From JTS-AC122 sp041742635 (GTDB taxonomy: Bacteria; Planctomycetota; Phycisphaerae; Phycisphaerales; UBA1924), in NCBI GenBank assembly GCA_041742635.1, contig JBGSIF010000037.1, positions 1-9,917 on the forward strand: a stretch of 9,917 bases of DNA, written 5' to 3'. Positions 1-7,628 of this stretch are shown here, piece by piece. Below the pieces are notes generated by a model. It was not told the DNA's origin and made no database searches. It saw only the letters and a program-made list of their open reading frames with translations. The first letter of the stretch is position 1; each line of letters opens with the position of its first letter. Both the position numbers and the translations under genes were made by a program.

Positions 1-2
1 TC

Positions 3-938
3 TACCAACTGCTCCCCACCTACCCCGGCGGGCTTGTCCGCGCCCCTCGCGCGTTCGCGCCGATCACCACTCGATCCACCCCACCCCCGTTCTCTGGCTC
101 CCACGAAGCACTCGATCCGTTCTCCGGTCATCACCCCGCCACCTCGCTTCCCACTACAGACTGGGACGACATCTCCATTTCCCAAGCCTTGTCCCATCAG
201 CCTTCGATTATCCACACCCTCGCTGCGTTTCTCCGGGCGCACACCTCCCACGCCGGCTCTCTCGCCGACCCCGCCGCCGCGACCAGCGCCGCCGAGTCCC
301 TCCTCGCTGATTTCATCCACAGCGCCGAACGCTTCGCTGAACTCGTTTGGGCTGTTCGCCCTGAAATGCTCCGTGCCGACGCCGATGCGGCGTGGCTCGC
401 CATCGCCGGTGCCGGCGAACGCACTCACGTCCGTTGCGAGGTCGTCCCGTCGGACGCCATCTCCCCTGAGATCGACTTTACACGAGGGTTCGCGTCCGAA
501 GACTGGGACGCCGAATCCTGGGACACCGGCGACGACACCGTTCCCATGCGCAGTGCCGCGCCCCCTTGGCCAGACGCTTGGCGCGATACCCTTCTCCTCC
601 GCCGAGCCGACTTCGACTGGCTCGGCGAACTCGGTGACCGCCTCCTCCGCGACCAACTCGGTCTTCACGCTACCTTGCCCAGGTTGAACGTCGCCCAACG
701 TTGGATCATCAACTTCTTCAAGCCCGAGTGGGCCGCAGGCTCCCGCGGCTACCGCCAACACGGCAAACTCTGGGCTCGCCCCGCCCCCACATTCTGGATG
801 AGCCACTCTGGCGCGCGCACACGCGACCTGATCCGCCGCTCTCCTGCTCGCCGTCACGAAATTATCCAAGACTCCATGCAACACCTGTGGTCCACAAAGA
901 TCCCGGGCCTACGGTTGTCCCCCGTGAGCGGGACGTGA
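3..938 (+). CDS. Hypothetical protein, 5'-truncated by the window edge
   Basis: The frame beginning at base 3 is open from the left edge to a TGA at 936-938, giving 311 visible residues with no convincing start, so the gene probably begins upstream. A TTG at 189 could serve as a start, but the frame stays open before it. I do not recognise the family. The first ~60 visible residues are Pro/Ser/Thr-rich and look disordered. The middle is acidic with repeated Asp-Trp patterns (TDWDD, EDWDAESWDTGDD, DFDWLGEL). The C-terminal ~100 residues are more ordered-looking and basic (LNVAQRWIINFFKPEW, then an Arg-rich stretch ending MQHLWSTKIPGLRLSP). There is no obvious signal peptide or membrane segment in the visible part. 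The strong C/G bias at third codon positions matches the neighbouring genes and supports this frame over the Pro-rich alternative starting at 34. A 201-bp gap separates it from the kinase gene. Function unknown. Confidence 0.7.
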   Translation, partial: YQLLPTYPGGLVRAPRAFAPITTRSTPPPFSGSHEALDPFSGHHPATSLPTTDWDDISISQALSHQPSIIHTLAAFLRAHTSHAGSLADPAAATSAAESLLADFIHSAERFAELVWAVRPEMLRADADAAWLAIAGAGERTHVRCEVVPSDAISPEIDFTRGFASEDWDAESWDTGDDTVPMRSAAPPWPDAWRDTLLLRRADFDWLGELGDRLLRDQLGLHATLPRLNVAQRWIINFFKPEWAAGSRGYRQHGKLWARPAPTFWMSHSGARTRDLIRRSPARRHEIIQDSMQHLWSTKIPGLRLSPVSGT

Positions 939-1139
939 TCGGTTAGGCGTCTGCTTGTTCGTGTTCCGAAAACCGCACACACTCACATTGCGTGTGCAAA
1001 CGACGCTTCCTTTCGCCGCTTTCGAGGGTATGAGTGGTGTAAACTTCTTTGATTGGTACTATCGTGGGGTGGTGGGCCGAACGATTAACGAATACGACCG
1101 GGGCCACATTCGTGCGCTCCGATTGAGGGTTGTGATTCT

Positions 1140-2234
1140 GTGGAAGCACTCAAACCGGGAGATGTCATCGAAGGATTCCGTGTCATGGCCGAACTCGGCC
1201 GGGGCGCGGCGTCGATCATTTATCTCGTCCAAGACCTCAAATCCAAACAGGTCTGGGCTCTCAAGCACGTCGTCAAAGAAACCGCCAAAGACCTTCGTTT
1301 CATCGAACAAGCCGAGCGCGAGTTCGAGGTCGCCAGCAAACTTGATCACCCGGTGATCCGAAAGATCTTCAAGGTACTCAAGAAAAAGCAGAACCTCCTC
1401 AGTGTCTCGGACCTCTGGCTCGTCATGGAAGTCGTCGATGGCGCGAGCCTCGAGCGCGAACCACCCAACACCTTCGAGTCCGCCGCCGCGATTTTCGAGC
1501 AGGTCGCCCGCGGGATGGCCTACATGCACTCACAGGGCTATGTCCACGCCGACATGAAGCCCAATAACATCATCGTCGACGACGAAGGCACCTGCAAGGT
1601 CATCGACCTCGGCCAGTCCTGCAAGATCGGTACCGTCAAGGAACGCATCCAGGGCACCCCGGATTACATCGCCCCGGAGCAGGTCCACCGTCGCGCCATC
1701 ACCGAAAAAACCGACATCTACAACCTCGGCGCGACGATGTACTGGGCCTTGACACGTCAGTTTGTCCCCACCGCCTTGACCGCCGCCAAGAGCGACTCGC
1801 TCGTCAGCCACAAGGACGATCGGCTCATGGAGCGCCCCAAGCGCCCGCAGGAGCACAACTCTCGAGTGCCCGACATGTTCGACAAACTCATCATGGATTG
1901 TGTCGAGATCGACGCGGGCAAGCGACCTCGAACCATGCTCGACGTCGCCGACAAACTCAACTTCATCTACGCCAAACTCCTCGCCGAGCAGGAACTGCGT
2001 CGCAGCGGTATGCTCCCCAAGTTCGGCGAAGCCCCCAAAGACCCCGGCCCTGCCGCCAAACCCGCCGCCGGACCCAAAGCCATCGGTGCCACCGATACCG
2101 GCGCGAAGTCCCACGGCGACAGCGTTGATATGGGCATCGACGAAATCGGCGACCTCCCGAACTTTGATAGCTTCGATGAAGATCCCGACGCCGAAACGGA
2201 GTTGCCGGGGAGCAACGGCAAACGCCCCTCGTGA
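1140..2234 (+). CDS. Eukaryotic-type Ser/Thr protein kinase (soluble, non-RD)
   Basis: Encodes 364 residues, predicted to transfer phosphate from ATP to Ser/Thr of partner proteins in the cytoplasm. Kinase signatures appear in order: glycine-rich loop ELGRGAAS (18-25), ATP-binding Lys in WALKHV (K42), likely helix-C Glu (E61), catalytic loop HADMKPNN (136-143) with D138, K140 and N143, metal-binding DLG (156-158) in place of DFG, and GTPDYIAPE (172-180). The usual Arg of HRD is Ala, so this is a non-RD kinase. The catalytic domain ends near residue 290. A Pro/Ala-rich linker and an acidic tail (about 330-360) follow. There is no transmembrane helix or PASTA/TPR sensor domain, unlike many bacterial Pkn kinases. 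The start is GTG at 1140, with GAGGG at 1125-1129 as a somewhat distant ribosome site. The stop overlaps the next gene in GTGA, so the kinase and phosphatase are probably co-translated. Substrates cannot be told from the sequence. Confidence 0.93.
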   Translation: MEALKPGDVIEGFRVMAELGRGAASIIYLVQDLKSKQVWALKHVVKETAKDLRFIEQAEREFEVASKLDHPVIRKIFKVLKKKQNLLSVSDLWLVMEVVDGASLEREPPNTFESAAAIFEQVARGMAYMHSQGYVHADMKPNNIIVDDEGTCKVIDLGQSCKIGTVKERIQGTPDYIAPEQVHRRAITEKTDIYNLGATMYWALTRQFVPTALTAAKSDSLVSHKDDRLMERPKRPQEHNSRVPDMFDKLIMDCVEIDAGKRPRTMLDVADKLNFIYAKLLAEQELRRSGMLPKFGEAPKDPGPAAKPAAGPKAIGATDTGAKSHGDSVDMGIDEIGDLPNFDSFDEDPDAETELPGSNGKRPS

Positions 2235-3118
2235 CCCCGTTCCCTCGTTACGATGAACTCGATCTGCGGCGTGCCGCGTCTGTCATCGCCGTCCTTGAGC
2301 ACGCACGCGACGCGAATCTGAACGCTCGATGCCGACGTGGCTCGGTCGATGTCATCTCCCCTGATGATGGTACCAGCCGCCGTCTGATCGCCACCGGCGA
2401 CCTTCACGACAACCCGGTTCACCTCGCACGCCTCGTCCACGCCGCCGGGCTTTACTCAGGCTCTCTCTCCCACCTCACCCTCCACGAAGTCGTTCACGGC
2501 GGGCGCCTCGTCAATGAGATGGACTTCTCCTTCCGCGCGCTCGTCCGCGTCGCCGCTCTTAAAGCCGCTCACCCCGAGTACGTCCACACCTTGCTGGCCA
2601 ACCACGAACTCTCCCAGATCGTCGGTTCCGGCATCGTCAAAGACGGCGTCAACGTGGTCCGTGCCTTCAATGACGCCATCGATTTCACCTTCGCCGACGA
2701 CGCCCCCGCTGTCCAGGCCGCCATCGCCGCCTTCATCCGTTCCAAGCCCCTTGCTCTCATCGCCGGCACCATCCTCTGCGCCCACAGCCTCCCCGCGCCG
2801 GACCTGATGGACCGTTTCGACCCCACTGTCCTCTCACGCCCCCTCGCGGAAGAAGACTACATCCCACGCCGCGGTTCCGCTCACCTCATGGTCTGGGGCC
2901 GCTCGCACACTCCGGCGCAACTTGAGTCCCTCGCTCAGCAGTGGGGGGTCTCTCTCTTCATCCTCGGCCACGAACACGCCCACGACGGTGCCTTGCTCGT
3001 GACCCCCAACGCCGTGGTGCTCAATAGCGACCACGAACTCGCTAAGGTCATCGAGATTGACTTGGATTCCCCTCCGTCCACCCCCGAGCACGCCGTTCGG
3101 CTCGCTCGCCCGGTCTAG
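2231..3118 (+). CDS. PPP-like metallophosphoesterase paired with the kinase
   Basis: Encodes 295 residues of a calcineurin-like phosphoesterase, probably hydrolysing phosphoesters with two metal ions. Visible motifs: ATGDLHDN (54-61; D57 and H59 match the GDxH metal motif), LLANHE (121-126; the GNHE motif with Ala for Gly), CAHSLP (183-188), WGRSHT (222-227; like the W-x-R segment of PPP phosphatases), and LGHEHAH (245-251; the GHxH motif). The second canonical motif, GDxxDRG, is not present. Its expected place between motifs 1 and 3 reads LHEVVHGG (84-91), so the bridging Asp may be replaced. The GTG start at 2231 overlaps the kinase stop (GTGA), which implies translational coupling and an antagonistic role, such as dephosphorylating the kinase or its targets; this role is inferred from context. 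A small-molecule substrate such as a diadenosine polyphosphate is an alternative. No signal peptide is seen. Confidence 0.85.
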   Translation: MTPFPRYDELDLRRAASVIAVLEHARDANLNARCRRGSVDVISPDDGTSRRLIATGDLHDNPVHLARLVHAAGLYSGSLSHLTLHEVVHGGRLVNEMDFSFRALVRVAALKAAHPEYVHTLLANHELSQIVGSGIVKDGVNVVRAFNDAIDFTFADDAPAVQAAIAAFIRSKPLALIAGTILCAHSLPAPDLMDRFDPTVLSRPLAEEDYIPRRGSAHLMVWGRSHTPAQLESLAQQWGVSLFILGHEHAHDGALLVTPNAVVLNSDHELAKVIEIDLDSPPSTPEHAVRLARPV

Positions 3119-3131
3119 CACCCACACTCAA

Positions 3132-3205
3132 TATGCCCGGCAGGAGTCGAACCTGCAACCTCTGCCTTCGGAGGGCAGCGCTCTATCCAGTTGAGCTACG
3201 GGCAC
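3132..3205 (-). tRNA. tRNA-Arg (anticodon CCG)
   Basis: Read on the minus strand, this folds into a full cloverleaf of 74 nt. The acceptor stem GTGCCCG pairs with CGGGCAT (one G-U at the first pair). The D arm is GCTC/GAGC, the anticodon stem CTGCC/GGCAG encloses the loop CTCCGAA, and the T stem GCAGG/CCTGC carries the loop TTCGACT. The anticodon is CCG, which decodes CGG arginine codons, and the body closely resembles known bacterial tRNA-Arg(CCG). The discriminator base is A and the 3' CCA is not encoded (TTGAG follows), so it must be added after transcription. The gene lies opposite in strand to the phosphatase gene, 13 bp from its stop, and to nuoC. No clear terminator is visible after it. 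Confidence 0.96.
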
Positions 3206-3328
3206 TCACGGCCAAGCCGCCTCAGCCACCTCATCCTACGTTTCGTATCCTCAAAATGCAAAGGCTCCAGTGCCGATCCGGCTCAACCACCGCACTCGGG
3301 CGAGCATAGACTCACACCCTTCGACCCC

Positions 3329-3333
3329 GGGAG
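3329..3333 (+). promoter_or_regulatory. Shine-Dalgarno that favours the nuoC start at 3339
   Basis: GGGAG lies five bases before a GTG at 3339. An in-frame GTG at 3270, also preceded by a weak AAGG, would add 23 residues that look non-conserved and unlike the start of NuoC. On that balance the 3339 start is preferred, without certainty. Confidence 0.45.
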
Positions 3334-3338
3334 CCACC

Positions 3339-3905
3339 GTGACGACCACACCGAACGTTGACCATCCGACCTTCGCCGCCTTGCGCGAAGCGTTCCCCGC
3401 TTCCACCGGCACTAAGTTCCGCGCCACCGACTTCCGCGGCCTCTCGACCCTCATCGTCGAACCCCCCGACCTCCACCGTGTCATGGCCTTCCTTAAAGCA
3501 GACTCGCGCACCTCCTACAACTTCCTCGCCGACATCGCGGGTATTGACTACCTCAACTACCCCGCCGCCATGCCCGGCCGCTTCGCCGTTGTCTACAACC
3601 TCATCGCCTTCGACCGTGACGACCGCTTCTTCGTCAAGGTCTTTCTCAACCCCTCGCTCCCCACCGACGGCATCGTCGAAGACCCCGCACTCTACCTCGA
3701 CTCCGTCACCGACCTCTGGCCCGGCGGCGAATGGATGGAACGCGAAGTCTTCGACATGCTCGGCATCCGCTTCCGCAACCACCCCGACCTCCGCCGTATC
3801 CTCACTTGGGACGAGTTCCCCGGGCACCCCCTCCGCAAGGACTACCCCCTCCGCGGCCGCGGCGAACGCGAAACATACGACATCATCGACCGTACCTCCG
3901 CGTAA
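3339..3905 (+). CDS. nuoC: NADH-quinone oxidoreductase subunit C (complex I 30 kDa subunit)
   Basis: Encodes 188 residues from the preferred GTG start (211 if the GTG at 3270 is used). NuoC belongs to the peripheral arm of respiratory complex I, which moves electrons from NADH to quinone; NuoC packs against NuoD near the quinone site on the cytoplasmic face. The family signature is clear: FAVVYNL (82-88) followed by a short beta region, then WPGGEWMEREVFDMLGI (127-143) and HPDLRRIL (148-155), ending in HPLRKDYPL (163-171). The length is normal for a free-standing NuoC, so it is not a NuoCD fusion. Neither nuoA, nuoB nor nuoD adjoins it: a tRNA lies upstream on the other strand and a convergent LPS-type gene downstream. 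Other subunits are therefore presumably encoded elsewhere. Confidence 0.93.
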   Translation: MTTTPNVDHPTFAALREAFPASTGTKFRATDFRGLSTLIVEPPDLHRVMAFLKADSRTSYNFLADIAGIDYLNYPAAMPGRFAVVYNLIAFDRDDRFFVKVFLNPSLPTDGIVEDPALYLDSVTDLWPGGEWMEREVFDMLGIRFRNHPDLRRILTWDEFPGHPLRKDYPLRGRGERETYDIIDRTSA

Positions 3906-3918
3906 TCCGCCCCCCCCA

Positions 3919-4060
3919 GGGCAATCGCATGATCGCTCTTGGGTGGCCCGACGGTCCCCGTCGGTCTTCGGGGAGTGTCGGAATTCCCGATACTTCCGAG
4001 TTCATCGAGCCGTCGAGGCAGGGAGTGCTCGGATTGTTCTTGGCGATCATGCGATTGCCC
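3919..4060. repeat. Structured element bounded by an 18-bp perfect inverted repeat
   Basis: Bases 3919-3936 (GGGCAATCGCATGATCGC) are the exact reverse complement of 4043-4060, enclosing about 106 bp. Inside are further dyads: CCGACGG (3948-3954) with CCGTCGG (3958-3964) around a 3-base loop; 3971-3981 with 3987-3997, an 11-bp stem with two G-U pairs and loop AATTC; and CCGAG (3996-4000) with CTCGG (4028-4032), which competes slightly with the preceding stem. As RNA or single-stranded DNA it would form a multi-branched structure closed by a long terminal stem. It fills most of the 202-bp gap between the convergent nuoC and lpt-like genes. No T-run follows any stem, so it is not a standard terminator. 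A small non-autonomous mobile element (MITE/REP-like) or a structured RNA are the main options. No clear target-site duplication is seen; both flanks are C-rich. Confidence 0.75.
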
Positions 4061-4107
4061 CGGCCCCCCTCCGCCTCTAGTCTCTCCCCTTTGATCGCGC
4101 CGTTCCC

Positions 4108-7100
4108 TCACCGAGGGATCGGTGCCGTGATCGGCATCGGCTCTACCACCTCGATCTCGTGCTGATCGTTCTCTTTGAGCCGAACGATCAGTCGTTTGGC
4201 TACGACCGGCGTCCCCCGCTTCGCGTCTATGTACTCCACCGTTTCGCCCGGCTGCGTCCCCGCGCTCGCCGTCAGCACCCGCGCGTCGGCATCGAACTCC
4301 ACCCGCGCCGCGCTCAGCCGCATGTCGTCGTTCAATGACGTGACGACCACGTTGCCTATCGCAATCGCACGGACCAGTTGCTCCTGCTCCAGCCCACTCA
4401 ACGAGTTCCCGGCCTCGCCGCTCGCGCCGTCTTTCGCCCGCAGGTGCCCTTCCATCCGATCGGCCACAATCTTCAGCGGCTGCTTCGACGTGTCCAGCGG
4501 CTTGTGCGTCAGTTCCGCGCCGCTCTCCATCTCGATCAACCCCGTCGCCCGCGCGTATCGCAGCGACCCGCTCCACCCCAGCAGTGTCGTGCCCTGCGGG
4601 TTGGAAGTCGGGATGATCGACGAGTCGCTCCGCTCGTTCGCCACAACACGATGATCCAGGATCAGCGCCCGCCCGCTGGCTGGTACGTCAAACACGCCCT
4701 GCTGCTCATCCGCGATGATCGTCTGCGCCTCCAGGTACGTCAGCCGTTGCAGCCGCCGTCCGTTCTCTGCGCCCGCATCCGCGGCGTACTCACGCGATTC
4801 AGCCTTCGCTCGGGTTTGCGGCGTCGAGCCGGTCCCCGTTGCCGTCGCTTGCCGAACTTGACGCTCCGGGGGCTTCCTCCCGGCCTGCTTCGCCTCTTCC
4901 TCGCGCTGCTTGTACTCCCCCGCCGGCTCCATCTGTACACCCACCCGCTCGGCGTCGATTGTCGTCCGATTGAGCCTATCCGGCTCGTGCGTCAACCTCG
5001 TTGCCCCCACGCTCTCCCCGGCTCCCGTCGAATCATTGAACCGCATCAGCCCAGTCCACACTAGATTGATTGCCCCCAGTCCCTTCTCCGCACCCGCCGC
5101 GACGCTCGCAGCGTCCGAATGTGCCACATTCCCCGCACTCCGCACTTCGATCGAGTTGTCACTCCCGTTCAAACCAATATCCGTTCCCCGCACGCTCGAC
5201 GGCCCGCGCGTCAGCACCACCTCAGGCCCAGTGAAATCGGCATCCTTCGTCAACAGGTCCGCACGCATCCGCTCGCTCACCGCGCCGATCCCGTCGCTCC
5301 GCTCGAACCGCACCCCTTCGCTCGCCACGGCGACCACCACGTCCGTCCGTTTCCGCCCCTTCTCGTTCAGCACCGTTTGAAGTTGCGCCTCCAGCAACCC
5401 CGTGCCGAGCTTTGTCGTTTGGAGTTCGTGCCGTTCGACCCCCGCTTCGTCCTTGGTCGTTCGTTCCTCCACCTGCTCCCCACGCACGTTCCCGGTCGCC
5501 GTCAACACGCTCGGATCGCTCCCTTTTCCCCGCCCGTCCGGCGTAAACGCGATATCAAACCGGTCCGCGTCCAGACTCTTTCGTTCCAGCGGCTTCTTGG
5601 CGTCGAGCGTCTCTCCGTGCGCACGCCCCTCCACCAGCACCCGCGTGAACATCGTATTGGTCTCCGTGCCCGGCGCATCTCCCGAACGTGCCGGCGCGAA
5701 CGTCGCTCGCAGGAACTCCCCCGACACCAGCGAGCGCTCCTGCCGTGCAATCACGTTCCCCGAGAACATCGCTTCGCGTATCGATGTGATGCCCGCGTCG
5801 CCCACATCCCGCGCCTCGATCCCCCCCGCGTTCGATTCTCGCCCCGCGTCGAGCATGAACACAAAGTCCGCCTGATCCGTCCACGCCAGCGCACTGTCTT
5901 CTTCCCCGATGGTTCGCAACCGGTTGATCAGCGCCGCCGGGTCGCCCCGTTCAATCGTCGTGAGCGATTCGTTCTTCACCGCCGACAGCACCCCGCTTCC
6001 GACCGCTTGCGCGATACCGGTTTGTAGATTGATTGTGAACCGATCCACCGCGCCATGCCGTCGATGCTTCGGATCGACCATCACCACCGATCGTGCCCCC
6101 GCACCGGACAGCGACGCTGTCTTGCTCGTCACGCCGTAGTCCAGCACCCCGCACATGGCGAACGGCGCTTCCGCGCTACGGGTATCTCGCAGCATCACCG
6201 CCTGCGACCCCTCCGCCACAAACCTCGCCGCGGCTTCGTCCGCCGCCAGTTCCTTCGGCTCCTCCTCCATCGCGTACACCGACACCGCGCCACGCCACGT
6301 CAGCAGCACATCATCCTCGCGCACCCCCGCAATCGGTTTCGGCGCGCTCGCTGGCATTCCCCGAAGCCCCGCCACGCGATGGTTCATACTCACGACCGGT
6401 TGCTTCGCACCGCCGCTCGCCCCCGGCGACGTTGGATTCTGTGCGTCACCTGCTTCGTTTGGCTGTTTCACGGTCTCTGGCTTCGCTTCACTGCCGGTGC
6501 CGCTACCCCGTTCGCCCGCACCGCCATCCGCCGCCGGCGTGTCACGCAACTTCCCATCCACCAGCCGCATCCACACCAGCAACTTATCCGCCGTGATCGC
6601 CTGCCCCTTTGCCCCGAGTTCGACCGTGTCGCTGAAATCCGTGCGGTAGTACTGCACGTTCGGTGCCGCGATTGTCCCTGCCCCGGCCGCCGCCGCACTC
6701 GCAGCCCCAGATTCTGCCTGCGGCCGTTCCTCACTCATCGTTGCTTCCGCTCCCACCGTCTCCGCGCCCGCCGCGCCTTCTTCCCCAGATACCGGCTTGG
6801 GCTTCTTCGTCAACCGCACAAACCCGCCCGATGATTCAACAAGGTCCGGCCTCGCTTCCACTTCGTTGTACACCACCCGCAGCCCCGCGAACTCGCTCTC
6901 GAGTTCTCCCGTCGAGATCATCACCCGCTGCGTCGTCGAGTATTCGTTCGTCAGCGTGTCGAACGTCAGCGACTCGGCGTACCCCACCAACGTGGGCGCC
7001 GACCTGGTCAACACCCGATCCCACGCCAGCCCGTTTTCTCCGCTCCCCCCCGCTCCCGCGCCGCTCATCGCCGACCGCACCGCCTGCGCATCAAGCACAC

Positions 7101-7590
7101 CCTTCGCGTACATCCGGATCAGCACGCCCCCATCAAACTCGCCCGATTCCGGTCGCTTCTGCTTCGACTCCGGCGAAAACCGGATCCGCCCGCTCGCCGC
7201 CTGCACTTCCAGCGTCTGTCCGTCCTTGGTATACAACCACGCACGCGGCTGCACCACCTCGAACTGCCCCCTCGGCAACGGGTTCATCTCTCGCCACCCC
7301 ACATGCTGCTTGATCCGCCCGGTTTCCTTCTCCAGAAACTCGTTGAACGCTCGCCCCGTTCGCCCCACCTGCGTCACATCCGTCGGCGGCGCGGATGACG
7401 CCGTTGACTCAGGTCCGGTTGAGTTCCCGTCCCCCCTCGGCAAGCCTGCCCCCGCCCCGGCTCCTTGCCCACCGCTCCCGCGCCACAACGATACAAACAC
7501 AATCACCCCCACGATCGCCAGCGACGACCCGATGCCCAAGAGCATCGCCGTCTGCCGTGTGATCGCGCCGCGGCATGAAGCATGTGTCAT
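4108..7590 (-). CDS. Very large LptC/LptA (OstA)-like membrane-anchored protein
   Basis: Encodes 1160 residues. One hydrophobic helix at residues 15-36, after a short basic N-terminus, suggests an inner-membrane anchor with the rest in the periplasm. Residues ~105-250 resemble the LptC periplasmic domain (PRAWLYTKDGQTLEVQAASG, then LTFDTLTNEYSTTQRV). Later segments carry repeated OstA/LptA-like Gly-Asn-Val turns: FSGNVIARQ (609-617), ATGNVRGEQ (698-706), SAGNVAHSD (818-826) and AIGNVVVTSLNDDMRLSAARV (1077-1097), the last followed by DADARVLTAS. Ala/Gly/Ser/Pro-rich linkers interrupt these near 265-310, 350-395 and 895-935. In the known pathway, LptC and LptA pass lipopolysaccharide from the inner-membrane LptB2FG transporter to outer-membrane LptD. 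LptC is normally about 190 residues, so this is far longer. Its gene follows kdsC by 38 bp on the same strand, the usual kdsC-lptC-lptA neighbourhood, which supports the assignment. Similarity is motif-level only. Confidence 0.72.
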   Translation of the reverse strand: MTHASCRGAITRQTAMLLGIGSSLAIVGVIVFVSLWRGSGGQGAGAGAGLPRGDGNSTGPESTASSAPPTDVTQVGRTGRAFNEFLEKETGRIKQHVGWREMNPLPRGQFEVVQPRAWLYTKDGQTLEVQAASGRIRFSPESKQKRPESGEFDGGVLIRMYAKGVLDAQAVRSAMSGAGAGGSGENGLAWDRVLTRSAPTLVGYAESLTFDTLTNEYSTTQRVMISTGELESEFAGLRVVYNEVEARPDLVESSGGFVRLTKKPKPVSGEEGAAGAETVGAEATMSEERPQAESGAASAAAAGAGTIAAPNVQYYRTDFSDTVELGAKGQAITADKLLVWMRLVDGKLRDTPAADGGAGERGSGTGSEAKPETVKQPNEAGDAQNPTSPGASGGAKQPVVSMNHRVAGLRGMPASAPKPIAGVREDDVLLTWRGAVSVYAMEEEPKELAADEAAARFVAEGSQAVMLRDTRSAEAPFAMCGVLDYGVTSKTASLSGAGARSVVMVDPKHRRHGAVDRFTINLQTGIAQAVGSGVLSAVKNESLTTIERGDPAALINRLRTIGEEDSALAWTDQADFVFMLDAGRESNAGGIEARDVGDAGITSIREAMFSGNVIARQERSLVSGEFLRATFAPARSGDAPGTETNTMFTRVLVEGRAHGETLDAKKPLERKSLDADRFDIAFTPDGRGKGSDPSVLTATGNVRGEQVEERTTKDEAGVERHELQTTKLGTGLLEAQLQTVLNEKGRKRTDVVVAVASEGVRFERSDGIGAVSERMRADLLTKDADFTGPEVVLTRGPSSVRGTDIGLNGSDNSIEVRSAGNVAHSDAASVAAGAEKGLGAINLVWTGLMRFNDSTGAGESVGATRLTHEPDRLNRTTIDAERVGVQMEPAGEYKQREEEAKQAGRKPPERQVRQATATGTGSTPQTRAKAESREYAADAGAENGRRLQRLTYLEAQTIIADEQQGVFDVPASGRALILDHRVVANERSDSSIIPTSNPQGTTLLGWSGSLRYARATGLIEMESGAELTHKPLDTSKQPLKIVADRMEGHLRAKDGASGEAGNSLSGLEQEQLVRAIAIGNVVVTSLNDDMRLSAARVEFDADARVLTASAGTQPGETVEYIDAKRGTPVVAKRLIVRLKENDQHEIEVVEPMPITAPIPR

Positions 7591-7628
7591 GGATCAGTAT
7601 ATTGATCGTCCTCGCTGTACGCCGGTCC

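Noticed and set aside
34..687. Long plus-strand frame with Pro/Ser/Thr-rich translation
   Set aside because: It is the shifted frame of the 3-938 gene; its composition is what that gene's GC-rich third positions give when read out of frame.
189..938. TTG at 189 as the start of the first gene
   Set aside because: The frame is open all the way to the left edge, so the gene is more likely truncated by the window than started at TTG.
975..997. Hairpin GCACAC/GTGTGC as terminator of the first gene
   Set aside because: The loop is 11 bases and no T-run follows; the dyad is real but a terminator call is not supported.
1059..1529. Minus-strand frame of 156 residues across the kinase 5' end
   Set aside because: Antisense shadow of the kinase gene, which has a complete set of kinase motifs.
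3132..3205. tRNA-Arg as an integration site with adjacent mobile DNA
   Set aside because: No integrase, no repeated tRNA 3' end and no change of gene style were found around it in this window.
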